A stretch of DNA of 64,000 nt, from NCBI RefSeq assembly GCF_051020765.1, contig NC_134937.1:16050947-16114946 (forward strand), written 5' to 3'. This DNA comes from Lasioglossum baleicum. Taxonomy: Eukaryota > Arthropoda > Insecta > Hymenoptera > Halictidae. The notes beneath the pieces were generated by a model, which made no database searches, was not told the DNA's origin, and was given only the letters and a program-made list of their open reading frames with translations. Both the position numbers and the translations under genes were made by a program. Below are positions 40,154 to 53,345 of this stretch, in pieces. Position 1 is the first letter of the stretch. The number at the start of each line of letters is the position of its first letter.

Positions 40154-43103
40154 TATTCAAATCAGTAAATTAAAAATTGATTACGTATGTACACATCATG
40201 AAAACATAAATTGATTCTTTGTGTAAGAACAAATAAAATTGATTTTTCCGAGGCATAGCTTCCGAGAAAATTGGATTTAAAAATTCACCAAACACAGGTA
40301 GTATTTGTTTGACCATGGTGAACCTATTCTCTTTCCCATAAATACTAGATCAGTCCATAAGCTCGTTCGTATTTGTCGGGAATTTCGAAACAATGAAAAT
40401 AAAACAAATTGTAGGTGTAACTTTTTTACCGAATTTGTATAAAAGTATAAATGGTTCTGATTGTGGTGTAAAAAACTGGACAACGGTTGAAAATACAAAC
40501 TAACCTGGCACATAGTTTTTTACTACTATATTCTATTATAGCTTATTCGATAAGCTTGCCAAGACAAATGTTTTTATTTTTCAAATGTATCATTCTGTCT
40601 ATCAAAATTATTTTTAATAGACTGTTACTTTTATGGAATCTCGCAGACAATTTCGTAAAATATAAAATGTCTTGGATTCCTATTTCTTTAAATTATACTT
40701 TCAATTTGCAGCCAACCATACAAGTTTCACAATAAAGATGTTATTTAACCAATAAATCAAAACCTAAGAAATATGAGAATAATCCAAATGTGTGTGATCA
40801 GTTATTCGAGCTTTCTATATTCAACACATTAGCATAAAAACGGTCAAGTGGGACGCTTAATACTTTACTAAAACTTGCTTAAGAACAGCTCACATGTGCT
40901 TGATGAATTTCGAAGTTCAATTCGTCGAAAACCGAACGATTTCATTCAACGATTTCCCTATGCTTCTGCACAGAGTGTGAAAATTTAATGGAAAAAGAAT
41001 AATGGCGTGGTTCCATCGGCTGAGACCGAGGAATTTCGTGGCTGTGACATGTTGTCGTTGCCAGCGAGGGTTGACTCACTATACTGCACGGGCATAAAGC
41101 CGTTTACACGCCCAGTGGTCCACAAACGCTCTTCTCGCGCTCGCGTTCTTACGATACACATTTTTTTTGCTCTCTCTCCCTCTCTCGCCGATTGCAAAAC
41201 CGTCTGTACGAAACTCCCGGACCTTTGTGCGGCAACAATGCGATGGAAATGCGCTGCATATTTCAAGCCGAGGAAAATCGAGAACGCCCGAGCGCTAAGC
41301 CGAATATAGGTCGGCGTTGTAACGCTCGAACGAGACACGACAGTGTTTGTTACGGAAGACAAAAGCCGAGTTGCTTAAAGTTGCAGATGCATACTCACCC
41401 GGAAATCATGCTCTCGCTCCGAAAATCGTCGCGCGGCCAATCGGCCGAATTATTCCAAAACGATAATGTTTTGATTAACTTCGCCAGCGAATCTTTATTA
41501 AATTCGCGGCTCGGGGAACGGGGACACGGGAAGTTAATTAAAAAATTTCATTACTCGCTAATTGGTTCAAACACGTTACCGTTCGAAAATATGGAGTACA
41601 GCTTCACGGTTAATGAAAGAATAAAATATTGACTAAGCCTTTAGAGATTGGGATTAAATAAAGCTTGATTTTACTCCTGAGGGATTTCGATAGATTAAAA
41701 GTAATTCGCGGCTGTTGGATTCGATTGAAGTGTACGAAATTTTTGAAAACGATGTTTGTTTCAATTAAGATATTTTTTAATATTATTGACTGTGTGCGAA
41801 GGCGAAATAGTTAGTTTTTTTATATGGAGGTTTATTTTAATTGCGCATTGCTGTTGCTTTGAAAGTAACGGCTGGTAATAGAAGCTAATATTGGGAACAA
41901 ATACAAATGAATAGGAGTTGACTAGTGAATGGGACTGAACTGGATCGCGGATAGAATACAAGCGGAACAATCGTCGATTCTCGAGGATCCCTGTATACAT
42001 ACGTTGGAGTTGTGCTTGGTTTAATCGAGAATGGCGTTATGATGACAAAAGAGACATAGTCTCTTGTTTCCTAGTTTTATTTAGCCGCTCCAAATACTTA
42101 AACGCAAATGAGTGGCGTTCTTTCACGGCATTTAATTGTGGGATGATAGTGATCTGAAAAGTTCTTTAAATAATAAACATAAAACAAAATTCGGAAACAG
42201 AAATCGAGGCATCTCGATCAGACACACAGAATAGGTTAATTTAAGTACTACAGAATAATTTGAATTAAATACTAAAAGTAACTTTCTAAGGTACGTAGAT
42301 TAGTTTTAATTAGGTAATATAAGCAATTATCTGAAAAACCAATCACACAGCATCTCAATCTACTGCATAGAATATTTTAAATTTAGTAACGTATACTGCG
42401 CATATCTCAGTTTGTTATTCAGTATTGCTGGTTACAAGGAAAAGAGGATTAATTCCAAGGCATTTGAATCCTTAATCGGAACAATAACAATCCACACTTA
42501 ATTCCACGCGAAAACCTCCCCCACAGCCAATAATTCGCAGTGTAATTTCTCTGCGTGAAGTCGCAGATAAAACGCGCGTCGCGTCGCCACGGTCGCGTTT
42601 ACATTTACAATGTAACCCCTGATCGAACGATATCTCTCTCCAGCTGCCAGACAGTAATGAAAGACCTGGCTCCGCAAAGGAAACGTATCTTTCATCTATA
42701 ATTATAATCGTGCGTTAGCGTGACGAGTTGCGGTTTATCGGGAATCTTACTGAGATAACGCAGTGCAGAGTCGATGACCGCGAAAGGAATTCGGATCTTG
42801 TTAGGGATACGTGAGCTTAGATCAGATTTACGATACACAAGTCACTCCTTTGTTATTTCAGAAATTGAGATTTCAACATGCGTGTTTCCAGCGTTTTCAT
42901 TTCGCTTTGTTCTTTGTTTCTGCTTGTTCGTTCTAATTTATGAACATTTCGCGGAGAAGAAACACAGCGTGAGAAATGAAAAGAAAACTTTATTTTGGTT
43001 TGAAGAAAATTGATGACCAACATATTTAATAGATTCTGTTCAAAATTTTCATCATGAGTCCGCGGACTCGATACATTACTTTTAATAGACTACTGCAATT
43101 ACG

Positions 43104-43309
43104 ATAACTGGATTACAGATTTTATGCATTTATGACAAAAATGAGTAGATGTAATTTAAGACAGCAAAGACATTAAAAGAATTTTTAATTCCCCTGTGTT
43201 ATTTGCAGCAGTTATTAAACATATTAAAAAATAAAATAATTTTCGGTTTTATTCCAGTTTAACATCGCAACTCCGAAAATTTTTATTTTGCATAAAGATC
43301 CGCACTCTA
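43104..43309 (+). mobile_element. MITE, ~200-bp TA family, near-complete copy
   Basis: The left end 'ggattacagattttatgcat' is followed by 'ttatgacaaaaatgagtaga'. The right end is 'aaaatttttattttgcataa' followed by 'agatccgcactcta'. About 206 bp with both ends, no coding capacity. Confidence 0.75.
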
Positions 43310-44228
43310 ATGCTGACTATTGCTGAAGTAAATGCTGCTACCGAGCGTCAAATAAATTTCTCTGATTATGTGTGATATAGTACGCATATGATATAAAATA
43401 AGACAGACTACCTACTATTTACTATGTGAAGTACTATTTTAGCTAGCCCTTTAGTTTCCCGCGCTCATTTCGAAGATAGCAGGTCCTCGTTCGCGATCCC
43501 CAGGTGCCACACGGAAATTCTAGGTGAAACATATCTTCGGTAACTCCGAAGAAGGATTAACGGCTTCAGGAACAATCCAAAGCCGCGCCCGGGTCTAATT
43601 AACGACCGCGAGCGACTGATTCTTCGCGGATCCGAAGGGACGAGGGTTAGAATCTAGATTATTCGCGATCGAAGCTCGAACGGGGCTGGGATATCGGTGG
43701 ATGGAGATTATTTCTGAGCCGGGCCGAATCGTATTTGGGCCAATCTCGCCAGACACCGTCGCGAACGGATCGCGGTCGTGAAAAATTAGCTGGCTCCCCA
43801 AACCATCCCTTTGCTGGTCTACCCCTTTTACTAGGAGGAGCAACGCCTCGCCCTAATACAGATTTATTGCCGCCTAAGAGCCAGAGCTGGCCGTCCTAAT
43901 ACAGGTATTATGCTGACGCAGGAACGAGGAATTTACACGAAATTGGAGGTAATTTGTAGGGGTCGAGTTCACTTACACCCCCGCGCGCCGCCTCGTACCC
44001 AACCACCCACTCGATTCTATCCCCCGTTACATCGAACCGGACCCGTGTACGGCTGTACGCAGGCTGCTGCCAGAATGTTTGGCCGAACTTTAACAGGATA
44101 TTCTACTGATTGTACTTGTTGGGGGCTATGCCGTCTATGCATATTCGAAAATTAAGCTAGACTCTTTAACCCCCTCCCCGAGCAATTCTCTTTTGGGCTA
44201 TAACGATTTGGACTTTCTTATTAGTAAG

Positions 44229-45028
44229 GGTGGAGTGGGGTAAGTCTGTCTACGAGGCAAGTCCGTTAATTGGTTATTTTTATTATAATATGAACGTTTC
44301 TCTAGCTTGTATTTATTAATGTAGTATAAGTTAGTATGAACTATTTGACATAGATGTCGCCCAAGAGTAAAGGTGTTTTCCTCGCTTAAATCAACCAATG
44401 CCAAACAGTCACGTGCGAGGTACACGTACAACTTTGAGGTTACCCTAAAAGTGTAATCGTTTACAAGTTATTAATATATTCTTTGTTCTTATTTTAGGTA
44501 AGTACAACAAATATTGATGTAGGTTTACATTAAATGAACCGTCTTTATTGTATTTTTAAAATTTATTGATTAAAACACCAAGATGATCTTGTCCCGTAAA
44601 TATTACTACACAGGGCAAGTGCATACTATCACGCTGGGGTAAGTGCGTACTGTATGGGTACGTACTATACGTACTATACAACTGTACAACTAAACAATAT
44701 ATTTAATTCAATAAAAAGCATTTTCTAGCAGGCTTGATAATAATTCTTTTCTTGCCCCGTAGCACTCTTGAAACAAGGTTCGAAAGCATTTTTACCTCTC
44801 AGAGACTGACTTGCCCCATTTTCGGGGCAAATGCGTCCTAGTGGACACTTTGCACAATATCCTATCAAAATGGTAATTTTCAAGCAAAATTAGAATCCTA
44901 CAGAATACTAATTCATCAGTAATAACTGTGGCAAGAGTTTGATACCAAGAACGTACATACCAGACTGAAAATACATCAGTTTAAAGTCCAACTTTGCAAA
45001 AACTAGGGCGGACTTACCGCACTCCACC
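44229..45028. mobile_element. 800-bp element with inverted ends
   Basis: The left end ggtggagtggggtaagtctg and the right end, whose complement reads ggtggagtgcggtaagtccg, match at 18 of 20 bases. The inside repeats the end theme ('ctggggtaagtgcgtac', 'gggcaagtgcatac', 'cttgccccattttcggggca'). No target duplication is obvious. A possible lone relative of the right end is near 15525 ('aggcggacttacaccactc'). Superfamily not identified; no coding capacity seen. Confidence 0.65.
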
Positions 45029-46911
45029 TGAACACATTATCTTGAGGTGTTTATTTCCGTATTTTATTTCGTTCTACAAGGTATAATATTTCTATTTAGT
45101 AGATTCTGTTTGAAGTTTTCATCACGTGTCTCTATAAACGAGCAGTAAAAATTATCGGCATGTGTTACTTTATTAAAATGGTAATTGGCAAGAACAAACA
45201 GTTGCAGAGATTTTGATGTGCAAATTAAATACTGGTTATTTATAAAATATTTACACTGAATTTCCTCTCATCATTCCCATCTTACAAATCTTTCCAAAAA
45301 CAGAATCTCTTTTTTCCTCCATCTCGAGTACATTGCAGCAAAATTTTTCAGTAATAAATCCAGCAAAGCAACGTCCGTTCAAGCACATCCCGCGAGAGCC
45401 ATTTCGCAGTATTCTTATCACTGCAATCAGTTCAAGTGAGGCAACAACAAAAAGCGCTTCGATTAAAAATGACCAACCGTCTCTGTATTCTAAAATAAAC
45501 GAAGAGACTCCAAATTAATCCTCTGCTGGCAACGATCGCTTTCCATCCACTCGATTTTGTTCTTTTGACAAGAACTGGATCCCCGAGCAGCGAATAAAAC
45601 ACTTTTCCGATACAACGCGTCGTCGTCTCTTTTACACTGTCCGATAACATTGACGATGACCACGCCTCGCCGATCGGCTAGCCAGCTCTCCGTTTTATCT
45701 CGGCAGCGTTTTGTTTACATTTGACGACGAGGGGCTGGAATGACCTACCGTTGAAAAGTGTGAATGAAAAGATACAAGCATGTGCCTTCGCCCCATCCCT
45801 TTCTCTATCTTCCTCGGGGCATTACTCTTCCCGTCACGAAACGCGGATATCGAAACGCATTATTAACAGATATCGGACGGTGATTTTCCGCGGCGCGTTA
45901 CGAGTGACCCTCATAAATTGCCTCGGTTCGTAAATGTGCCGAATCGATTTGGGTGTCAGGCGAACGACGCTCGCTACGAATCAGGGTCGCAATATCGCTA
46001 GTAAAAATGTTAGGAAGACGATCCCTCTTTTTGACAAACGATAGACTACCGGGGAAGTTCACAAAGGCTAATCTGCGTTCGTGATTTTTATTCGGGGTGA
46101 AAGCTCGTTATCAACATCGCATAATCTTGATCATCAAAATATTGATTTTTTTCGCAAAAAGGTACGACACAGGAAACCGGTTCCATTAGTCGTACCGATG
46201 TAAGTTTTCAAAGATTTAGTTTATTTTACGTGAAAGAGCATATAGATTTTCTAATTTCGTTATAATAAATAACAACAATATTAACACAAGTTTTGAATAA
46301 CACATTTAATTTCTATTTATTTGATAAATCCTAAGTTTTATACGGTTTTTTTCTTAAGGGGTACGACTTGATCAACCTTACCCTATAGCAAACAAATTAA
46401 TAGAATTTTGATCTTATTTTAAGTTAGATAAGTCATCGAAAAGGAAACAAAAATGATTTACTTATCCTGGTCTAGTCATGCGTTAATTTCATGTCAAGTA
46501 CAAGTATTCGGAAAAGCTGTAAAAATAGTTCACACATTGATGCTCGTATGATGTAAATGGGTTAATATTTAACTTGCACAAACATCAGTAAATTTGCATA
46601 AACATCAGCATTCTAACGGTAAAGTAAAGAACGAACGGGGGTCGGGACATGCCATGGACCTTATCAGTGATCCAAGTAAGAAATTCTTCAGACAGAGATT
46701 ATCCACGAAGATGCTTGGTAGTCTTGATTCTCCCGGTTCTCGTGGAGACTTGGCGATTATTTTCATATTACCAGTTTACAAGCTTCCGTTCGTGTTGCGG
46801 TCTTCAATATCTGATATTCACTCGAACACTCGATAACAGAATTTTACAAGCGCGCTTTTCAGGCCGTTTGCATTTTAAAATTTTAATGCAGGCCAGGACA
46901 CGGCAAGGGAG

Positions 46912-46965
46912 ACGAAAGAGAGAGAGAGAGAGAGAGGGGGGGAGAGAGAGAGAGAGAAAGGGGGA
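46912..46965 (+). repeat. (GA)n simple repeat
   Basis: A GA run interrupted by a short G run. Confidence 0.92.
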
Positions 46966-48224
46966 AGTCAGCCTCGGGCAGCCTGGAGATTTTAATCTCA
47001 GCGTTGTAATAAGAAATAAACTGAACCCGCCTAGTGGACTCGCTAATACACGGCCAGTGGATTGCTGGTGAAACGTTCGCTCGCGTCACGCGACCCAGAT
47101 TGCGAAATAGAAAGAATTTCGACGCGATTAGAGAGCTTAACGGACGCCGCGGACGTCGAATTATCGAGCTTAACCCTCCTAACGCGAAGATTTATTTTCA
47201 ACGCCGTATTCCCTCAACCATAGCCCAAGCAACCATTCTGTTTACGTATACAGCCGCAAAGTTAAACGCTTGCAGCGATGCGCTATGTTACACCGCGCGA
47301 AATAAACCTACTGCAAGTTGAAGTGCATGCAGTGAACTGAAATTTTATTACCAGCTTTATAAAAATGGCCGACGGAGGCAGTTCTTTTACCTTAGTCATT
47401 CCATGCTCGAAGGATTACCCGGCTAAACGATTTTCGATATTACCATTCTCGCAAAATGTTTTCTTAATTACGGGGAAATTAGCGTAAATCTATGTTCCTT
47501 GGTCGGAAAATTGTTTGTAGAATTGATCGTGATCTTTACCGATGAAATAATGTAAGGGATTCCTAATTAATACGTGGTACTTCTTTTACTTTTACTATTT
47601 TATGTAATAGGTGACCAAGGAAATTGTTTTTCGATACTATACCTTTCCAATTATGATGTAATTATTGGACATTATTAGTCTTAAATATTGGAACACGTTT
47701 ATTAATTTTGGAAATTTAGTCTTTATAAAAATTTTCGATATTATTAGAATTTTTTAATTACAAGGCAAGAGTATTATTCGGGATCGTTCATAAATTGAGG
47801 ATAATTCTTCGTTTTTTACAAAATCGACGATAAACGTACCACTATGACATAACCAGTAGCAGATTATTTATTTCACATTCACTATATATAAAGTCATAAA
47901 GATGCTTCTACTAGAAATTACTGAATAAATTCCAGCAAATATTATTATAAATATCTAAATAAATTCATAATCGTGTAATTTTTATAAAACAACAAAAATC
48001 AGTCACTTTTATAATCGGTATGTTTAGTAAATCTTTATCGTACGTGCAAGATAGCTGCAAAGCAGGTTCCTTATCAATAAAACAGGTACAGGAAGTAAAA
48101 ACGTCTATGCTGCACTGCCCACCATAAATTGTTTTTATTTCAGAGATTGTGGAGCATTTAAATATGATATATTTGCCCCAGCTGTAAGATTTTAGTCTCA
48201 AGTAGATGTTAACCCTTTGCGCTC

Positions 48225-48345
48225 CAATTACCGGCATTGCTGGCACAACAAATAGGACCGTTCTATTTCAACTGCCAACACTGCTGACATAACAGCTAAA
48301 GGCGTTCTACTACAGCTACCAGCTCCGCTGGCAACGCTGCTCGTT
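48225..48345. repeat. Short tandem repeat, about 45-bp unit, about 2.6 copies
   Basis: Successive units read 'ccggcattgctggcacaac', 'gccaacactgctgacataac' and 'accagctccgctggcaac'; the first two then share '(c/g)gttcta'. The sequence just before, 'ttaaccctttgcgctcc' (about 48209-48225), resembles the TTAACCC end of piggyBac-type elements, but no matching far end was found. Confidence 0.55.
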
Positions 48346-48609
48346 TTTAATTATACAAGTCAAAATGAATGAGTTACACTGTACCATTACTTTAGTCATT
48401 TCCCTGGTCATGTTCTGCGAGTTGCTGTTATTGAATCTCTCAAATGTATTTGTTAATTTTATTTTGCTTCGTAAGCGCAAAAGTGAAATTTAAATTATAT
48501 TCAAAGATCAATAACTTCCACTTGACGTTTATTTGTATTGTTAAGAAAATATGTAGGACATTTACTAGGGCACATAAATAAATTTACTCATCTTATATTG
48601 GCTAACGCA

Positions 48610-48655
48610 TTATATAAATAATATATAATATAATATATAAATAATATAATATAAA
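48610..48655. repeat. AT-rich simple repeat
   Basis: Variants of 'ataatatataata' with no other content. Confidence 0.85.
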
Positions 48656-49104
48656 TCCCAGAAATTGACAATACCGAATGGAGGTACTCAAAATTATGGG
48701 TATCTTTTTGTAGCCATTTTTTTGCCACTAATGTGGGAGGCACTAGACGCAATAGGACAATTAAAAAACTATGAAAAATTACAATTAATTTATTCGAGAG
48801 GCTCAGATGGGCGGCAAGTAACGCCCAGCTTCAAAAATTATCCCGAGCTCTAATTTTCTACTGGAAACGGCACTTCCTGCTAACGAGTTCCCATTGTGCG
48901 CCGCCCCCGTGCCCGATAAAGAGTTCCAGTTTTAAACAAGACCGTCGCATTTGTATCAATCCAGTTAAGACTGGCGCAATCAAGCGAAATCGTCCAGAGA
49001 TTGAGCGTGTACATTGCGGAAAACCGGAAACTCCTGTGTTGAACCGAAATGGCCGACTTGCTCGGCTGCAGCCCGAGCATTCTGTGATATCATTGTTCAC
49101 TTAC

Positions 49105-49207
49105 CTGGCATGTTTCGGACCAAGACTGGGATCGTACATAGAACTGGCCGATATGTCTTCATCGGGGATTTCGCCATTCTCCATACCCAGCGGCGCGGTA
49201 CATTGTC
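49105..49207 (-). CDS. Ddr: Ddr-like receptor, second coding exon (start of discoidin domain)
   Basis: Minus-strand exon of 103 bases: two bases, 33 codons, two bases. The acceptor is CCTTTCAG|GA (AG at 49209-49208) and the donor is CCAG|GTAAGT (GT at 49104-49103). It encodes QCTAPLGMENGEIPDEDISA, then SSMYDPSLGPKHA. This is the hallmark start of the discoidin (F5/8 type C) domain of discoidin domain receptors: Cys, then PLGMxxGxIPDxDIxASS. Vertebrate and fly DDRs carry the same motif. In the family this domain binds fibrillar collagen outside the cell and triggers the intracellular tyrosine kinase. The terminal AG joins the first base of the 11456-11687 exon to give Arg, producing the expected KHAR-LRQD junction. 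The paralogue smal (smoke alarm) of flies has the same domain, so the exact orthologue is not settled from this fragment. Confidence 0.92.
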
Positions 49208-52200
49208 CTGAAAGGATTCAAAGCGGTATTAGCCGGAGCCGAATATCCATCTGGGCTTTGTCAACTTCGAGCTTTAAATTGGCTGAGGGACCAGTCGCGA
49301 GAAAATGAAACGCTAATGAATGGAAAACGCGAGTCAATTTTCGGCTAGGATTTACCGGCGAGCTCGATCTCGAAGGATCGCCGAACCGGGGTAAGCATAT
49401 TTGTCTCTGTCGGGAAATTCGTTCTCTGTTCTAAGGAATAATGTATGGACACGGAACATGCAGTGAATGATCAAATTATTAGAACGAGTTTAGGTCAAAG
49501 TAATTTATCTTTTTTGTGAAAGTGTAGCTACACTTACATTTTGTTATTTTCATAACGTATGTGTTCTTATAAGACGCAATGACAAAACTTGCCCCATTTC
49601 TTTCGAAACTGTACAAGTTTCTACATTTGTTTTACTGCGATCTTGTGAAGTGAATAACCTCTCACAAATATACAGTGTTTTGATATAAATGTTAAATACC
49701 GTTCAAGGTCGTCGAAGATGAATTAAAAACAATAGCTTCATAGAATTAACTTGAAGTACCTACTTATCAGTACAGGACAGTAATCAGTTTTTACCGAAAG
49801 AATCGAGTTCGATGCAACAGAACAACTCGCCTCATACAATCGATTACGCTTGCTCGTGAAATTTCGAATTCACTTTGAGCCGGGAAACCGTAACGTCGCC
49901 ACAAAATGTGCCACTGTATGTTCGCAACGGTATGGTCCGCGATCACGTGAAAATTCTCCTGCGAAATACTCGAGAACAGAAGTCGTCACCGACACGTGAC
50001 TTCGTTTCTGTGCAGGCTAGGGACCCAATCGAGGTCCATGGCGAGCTACAATCGAATTTTTCTCTTGATTCTCTTACCGTCGTAAAAGTTTACCATTTCG
50101 AACCACGACCATCGAAACCGACGGACTCGTCGATATACAGTGAAAGAAGAACAGGATCGGTTATAAAAATTGTACCCGTGCTAATTCTAAACTGGTACAG
50201 ATTCTAGAAGCTATGAGATTGAGGTCCACAAACGTGAGGTTGTATGAAAGTCTGTAGTCGATTAATTACGAACGAAATGTGCCAATGACAAAAATTTTCT
50301 GGCGTATGTATAGATTATTAGAAGCAGCATTTTATGGAAGTGTTTTCCCGGTACCTTTCATAATTTATAACATATGAACGCATGAATAAGAAGTTCTTTT
50401 CATTTGCAATTAGAAAAAAAACATTTTCACCGATTGAAATATTATACATATATTAGTAAATAAACAGATAGAGACGATATAAAAATTTATTATTGTGATA
50501 AAGTTTAATGGTTGATGTTCTGAAGTTCCTGGGCATAGAACGGTGATTTCGGACACCGTTTGCATTGCAGACGATCGTTTCGCAATTCGAGCAAACCCTT
50601 CACGGTTTCCCTGTGAGGGAAGCTGTTCACGGACAGGTAATGCCTCAAAATAACGATGAACACGTAACTAACGTAGGGTAAGCAGCTGTAATAAATTGTC
50701 GATCCATAGTGACACGGTGTGGACCACGGGTACAGGCCACGCTACCCCGGTACACTTAAGCTACGACATTGCAGTAACGCTGGAAAGTTTCAAAACTGCA
50801 GAATGCAGCGGACGTGGGATTAGCCAGGTTGCGGAGGAGGAAGAGGGCCCTGGTGCACCGGCTATGGTCTTCGCGAAGTGACATTATAACGGACAAAACT
50901 TTGCTTGTGTTTGTAACTGTCCCCTAGGTTTCAGCTGTCGTCCATTATAAGGACAAACTTCGTCCGGCGGATCGCGCGGGCATCTTCATTCAATGAGCTA
51001 TCCCGTCGAATGTGTCTGGGGAAACCTGCGAATATTCGATGGGATTCACGACAGTCGATTAAGATGCCCAAAGTTTTCGTTTCCGTTTCAATAATCTGCG
51101 ATTATCGATGTGATCTGCCTTCACAGATGTGAACTCGTACTTAGATAAGCATGGTCCAGCTGACCCTACGACATTTTTATTGGTATCGTGTACAAAACAA
51201 TGCGTTTAGGATGAAAGCTAACCCCCTAAAATTTTAAGTTGCTAATCCCTCGTTTAAGATAATATGAGGGTATACACCCTTAACATTATCATATTTTTCT
51301 TGGTTGTTAATTAAGATAATCAGATAAAAAAATACTCTAAATTACCTCCTGTATTTCATATATCTTTTTCACAATTATGAGCAAATTATTAAGGGTAGAA
51401 AACGACATTTATTTTTCGTGGTGGGGATTGCATGCAACCCTTTGAGTTTCACCTACTAAAATATTCAATAACAATGTTCAGTTACCTATCTATTAGAACA
51501 CATAAATAAACACATCCCAGAGAAAGTAATGTAGTAAAGAGAAAAAAACCAGTTCATAAATCATAGTTGCACACACGAGCAAAATATTTTATTTATTTAT
51601 GTCTGTTGCATTGCATCCAGAAGGTAATCTGTAACTTCTCCGTAACCTCTCAATTGCTGTTGGGCTTGGGGTAGAAAACTAAACGTACAAATTATTACGA
51701 AATGTGCAGTAATAAATTAATTTCGTGTTGCCAGACTTTTAATGAAAAGTTAATTGAAAACACCCCTTATTCAGATTTTAAAAAATAGATTTTTTGTAAT
51801 TAAACTGCAGCCAGCTGAAATTACGTTTTTTTAGAGCTTAATTTTAATCGTATTTATGTACTTCTTCCGCCATTCGGATAAACCACCGGCAATTAACTAT
51901 CCGTAGGATCGGATGGCGTTCCATTTATGTTATAATTATACCCGCCTTGCTTGTAGCGATATTAATTTATTTATAATATCATTTACTGCACGCGCGACAA
52001 GGAATCGCGTTTCGAATTTGCGCAATTATCTGGTCACGTAATTCCGATTTATCCGTGTATGAGCATGCGGTCAAAGCGGGCAATTGTTACACCAGATGTA
52101 CCTGTTAATAAGCATATTTAAAGGTGCGACACGTTACATATACACACTGATACATAGAGAACGCTAAGATTCAGTATCATTTTATTTCAGAGAAATAAAA

Positions 52201-53293
52201 ATCGTTTCTACGTAAAGAACTATTTCAATTTAATAAATCAATGAAGAGAACATACGCGATCAGTGACAAGTAAATAAAAGAAATGATGGCAGTCCTTACA
52301 GAGGTTTTTTATATTGCGCAGTTTGTTACTGTGTACAAAAAAAGGATTCCCTACTGCAAAATAGTTTTGAAACTGAAAGAGAAAAATATAGAAGAGTGTT
52401 CGTTTTCACGTGTGTGTATTGTCCAATCATTTATCCGTTTCATACAAAAATGTATCGGGGTTTCCACGAAATATTTCAAAACAATTTTTATCCTTATCAA
52501 GATTGAATACTGTGTACTGCACTTGCACGGGACAAAAATATGACTTGTTTACGAATAACAAATTATTAGGCTTGAAAACACGTAACCACTGTTGCGATAA
52601 ACTACAGAACTGGGTCAAAAAATACTGCTCTGTCTGCGTCGTTTATATTTGATATACAGATGGATAATTCATACACGAAACAGCGTGCAGTTCCAGCATC
52701 AAAACTTATAATACGCGAATAGTAATACAAAGTATGAACGATGAGGACCACCATAATTAAATAAAATCGTAGTACGAGTTTTCTGTCATTTGTAATTAGC
52801 TTCACGTGATTAAACATGAACAAGAGAGAAGAAATTTACCGGTGTACTCGCCGGATTTCCACGGTAAAACCAAATCTTTCCAGGCGCTTCTATGCCGGGG
52901 GACAAGTTGTTCTAAACGTAAGCACGCAATATGGCTGCCGATGTACCAGTTACAGCTTAAAGTAATGTCTCCATCAAGTTAAACGAGTCTAGTGCCGTCT
53001 GTAGCGGGTTCCTCAAGTTTAATACCGTCTAAATCGAGTACGTAAACCCGCGTCAGACCGCGGGTTTGCTACCGTCTACGTCGGGTCTCTCGATTTTATG
53101 ATCACTTTAATCATGTATGAGGATTTTATGCTACGGCTCTGCTACGCCCTCTGTAATCCGTACGACAGCTGTTTAATTATATTATTCCGCGCCACGATCT
53201 TAACGCAATTATCCCAACGCATTCAAAATCGGTTTGCGAGTAGCTGAGACCCAAAAGTAGAAAGTCGCACAATATCAGACAGATTTAGTTAAT

Positions 53294-53345
53294 GACAAGA
53301 ATAGATTTTATGCATTTATGACAAAAATGGGTGGGCGTGATTTCA
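53294..53345. repeat. Single end of the ~200-bp TA-flanked MITE family
   Basis: 'gattttatgcatttatgaca' followed by 'aaaatgggtggg' matches the left end. A decayed partner ('acttgtaaaatctgccttta') may lie near 53493-53512. Confidence 0.55.

Larger units (their letters stand above)
11688..49104 (-). other. Ddr-like gene, intron 2 (37.4 kb, splits the discoidin domain)
   Basis: The intron lies between the GTAAGT donor at 49104 and the TTTCTCAG acceptor at 11688; the flanking codon halves AG|G join as Arg. It holds no nested gene I can support. It contains GA-rich DNA (12641-12732), a hairpin element (12128-12220), an AT-rich hAT-like element (15638-16099), a decayed tandem array (21930-22480), a large palindrome (25623-26299), several MITE copies, a duplicated block (32449-32765), an 800-bp inverted-end element (44229-45028), another GA run (46912-46965) and AT-rich simple repeats. 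The many 60-190-codon open frames here (for example 22882-23370, 24716-25174, 27013-27429, 36112-36777, 38525-39052) show no family motif and often overlap frames on the other strand. Confidence 0.85.
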
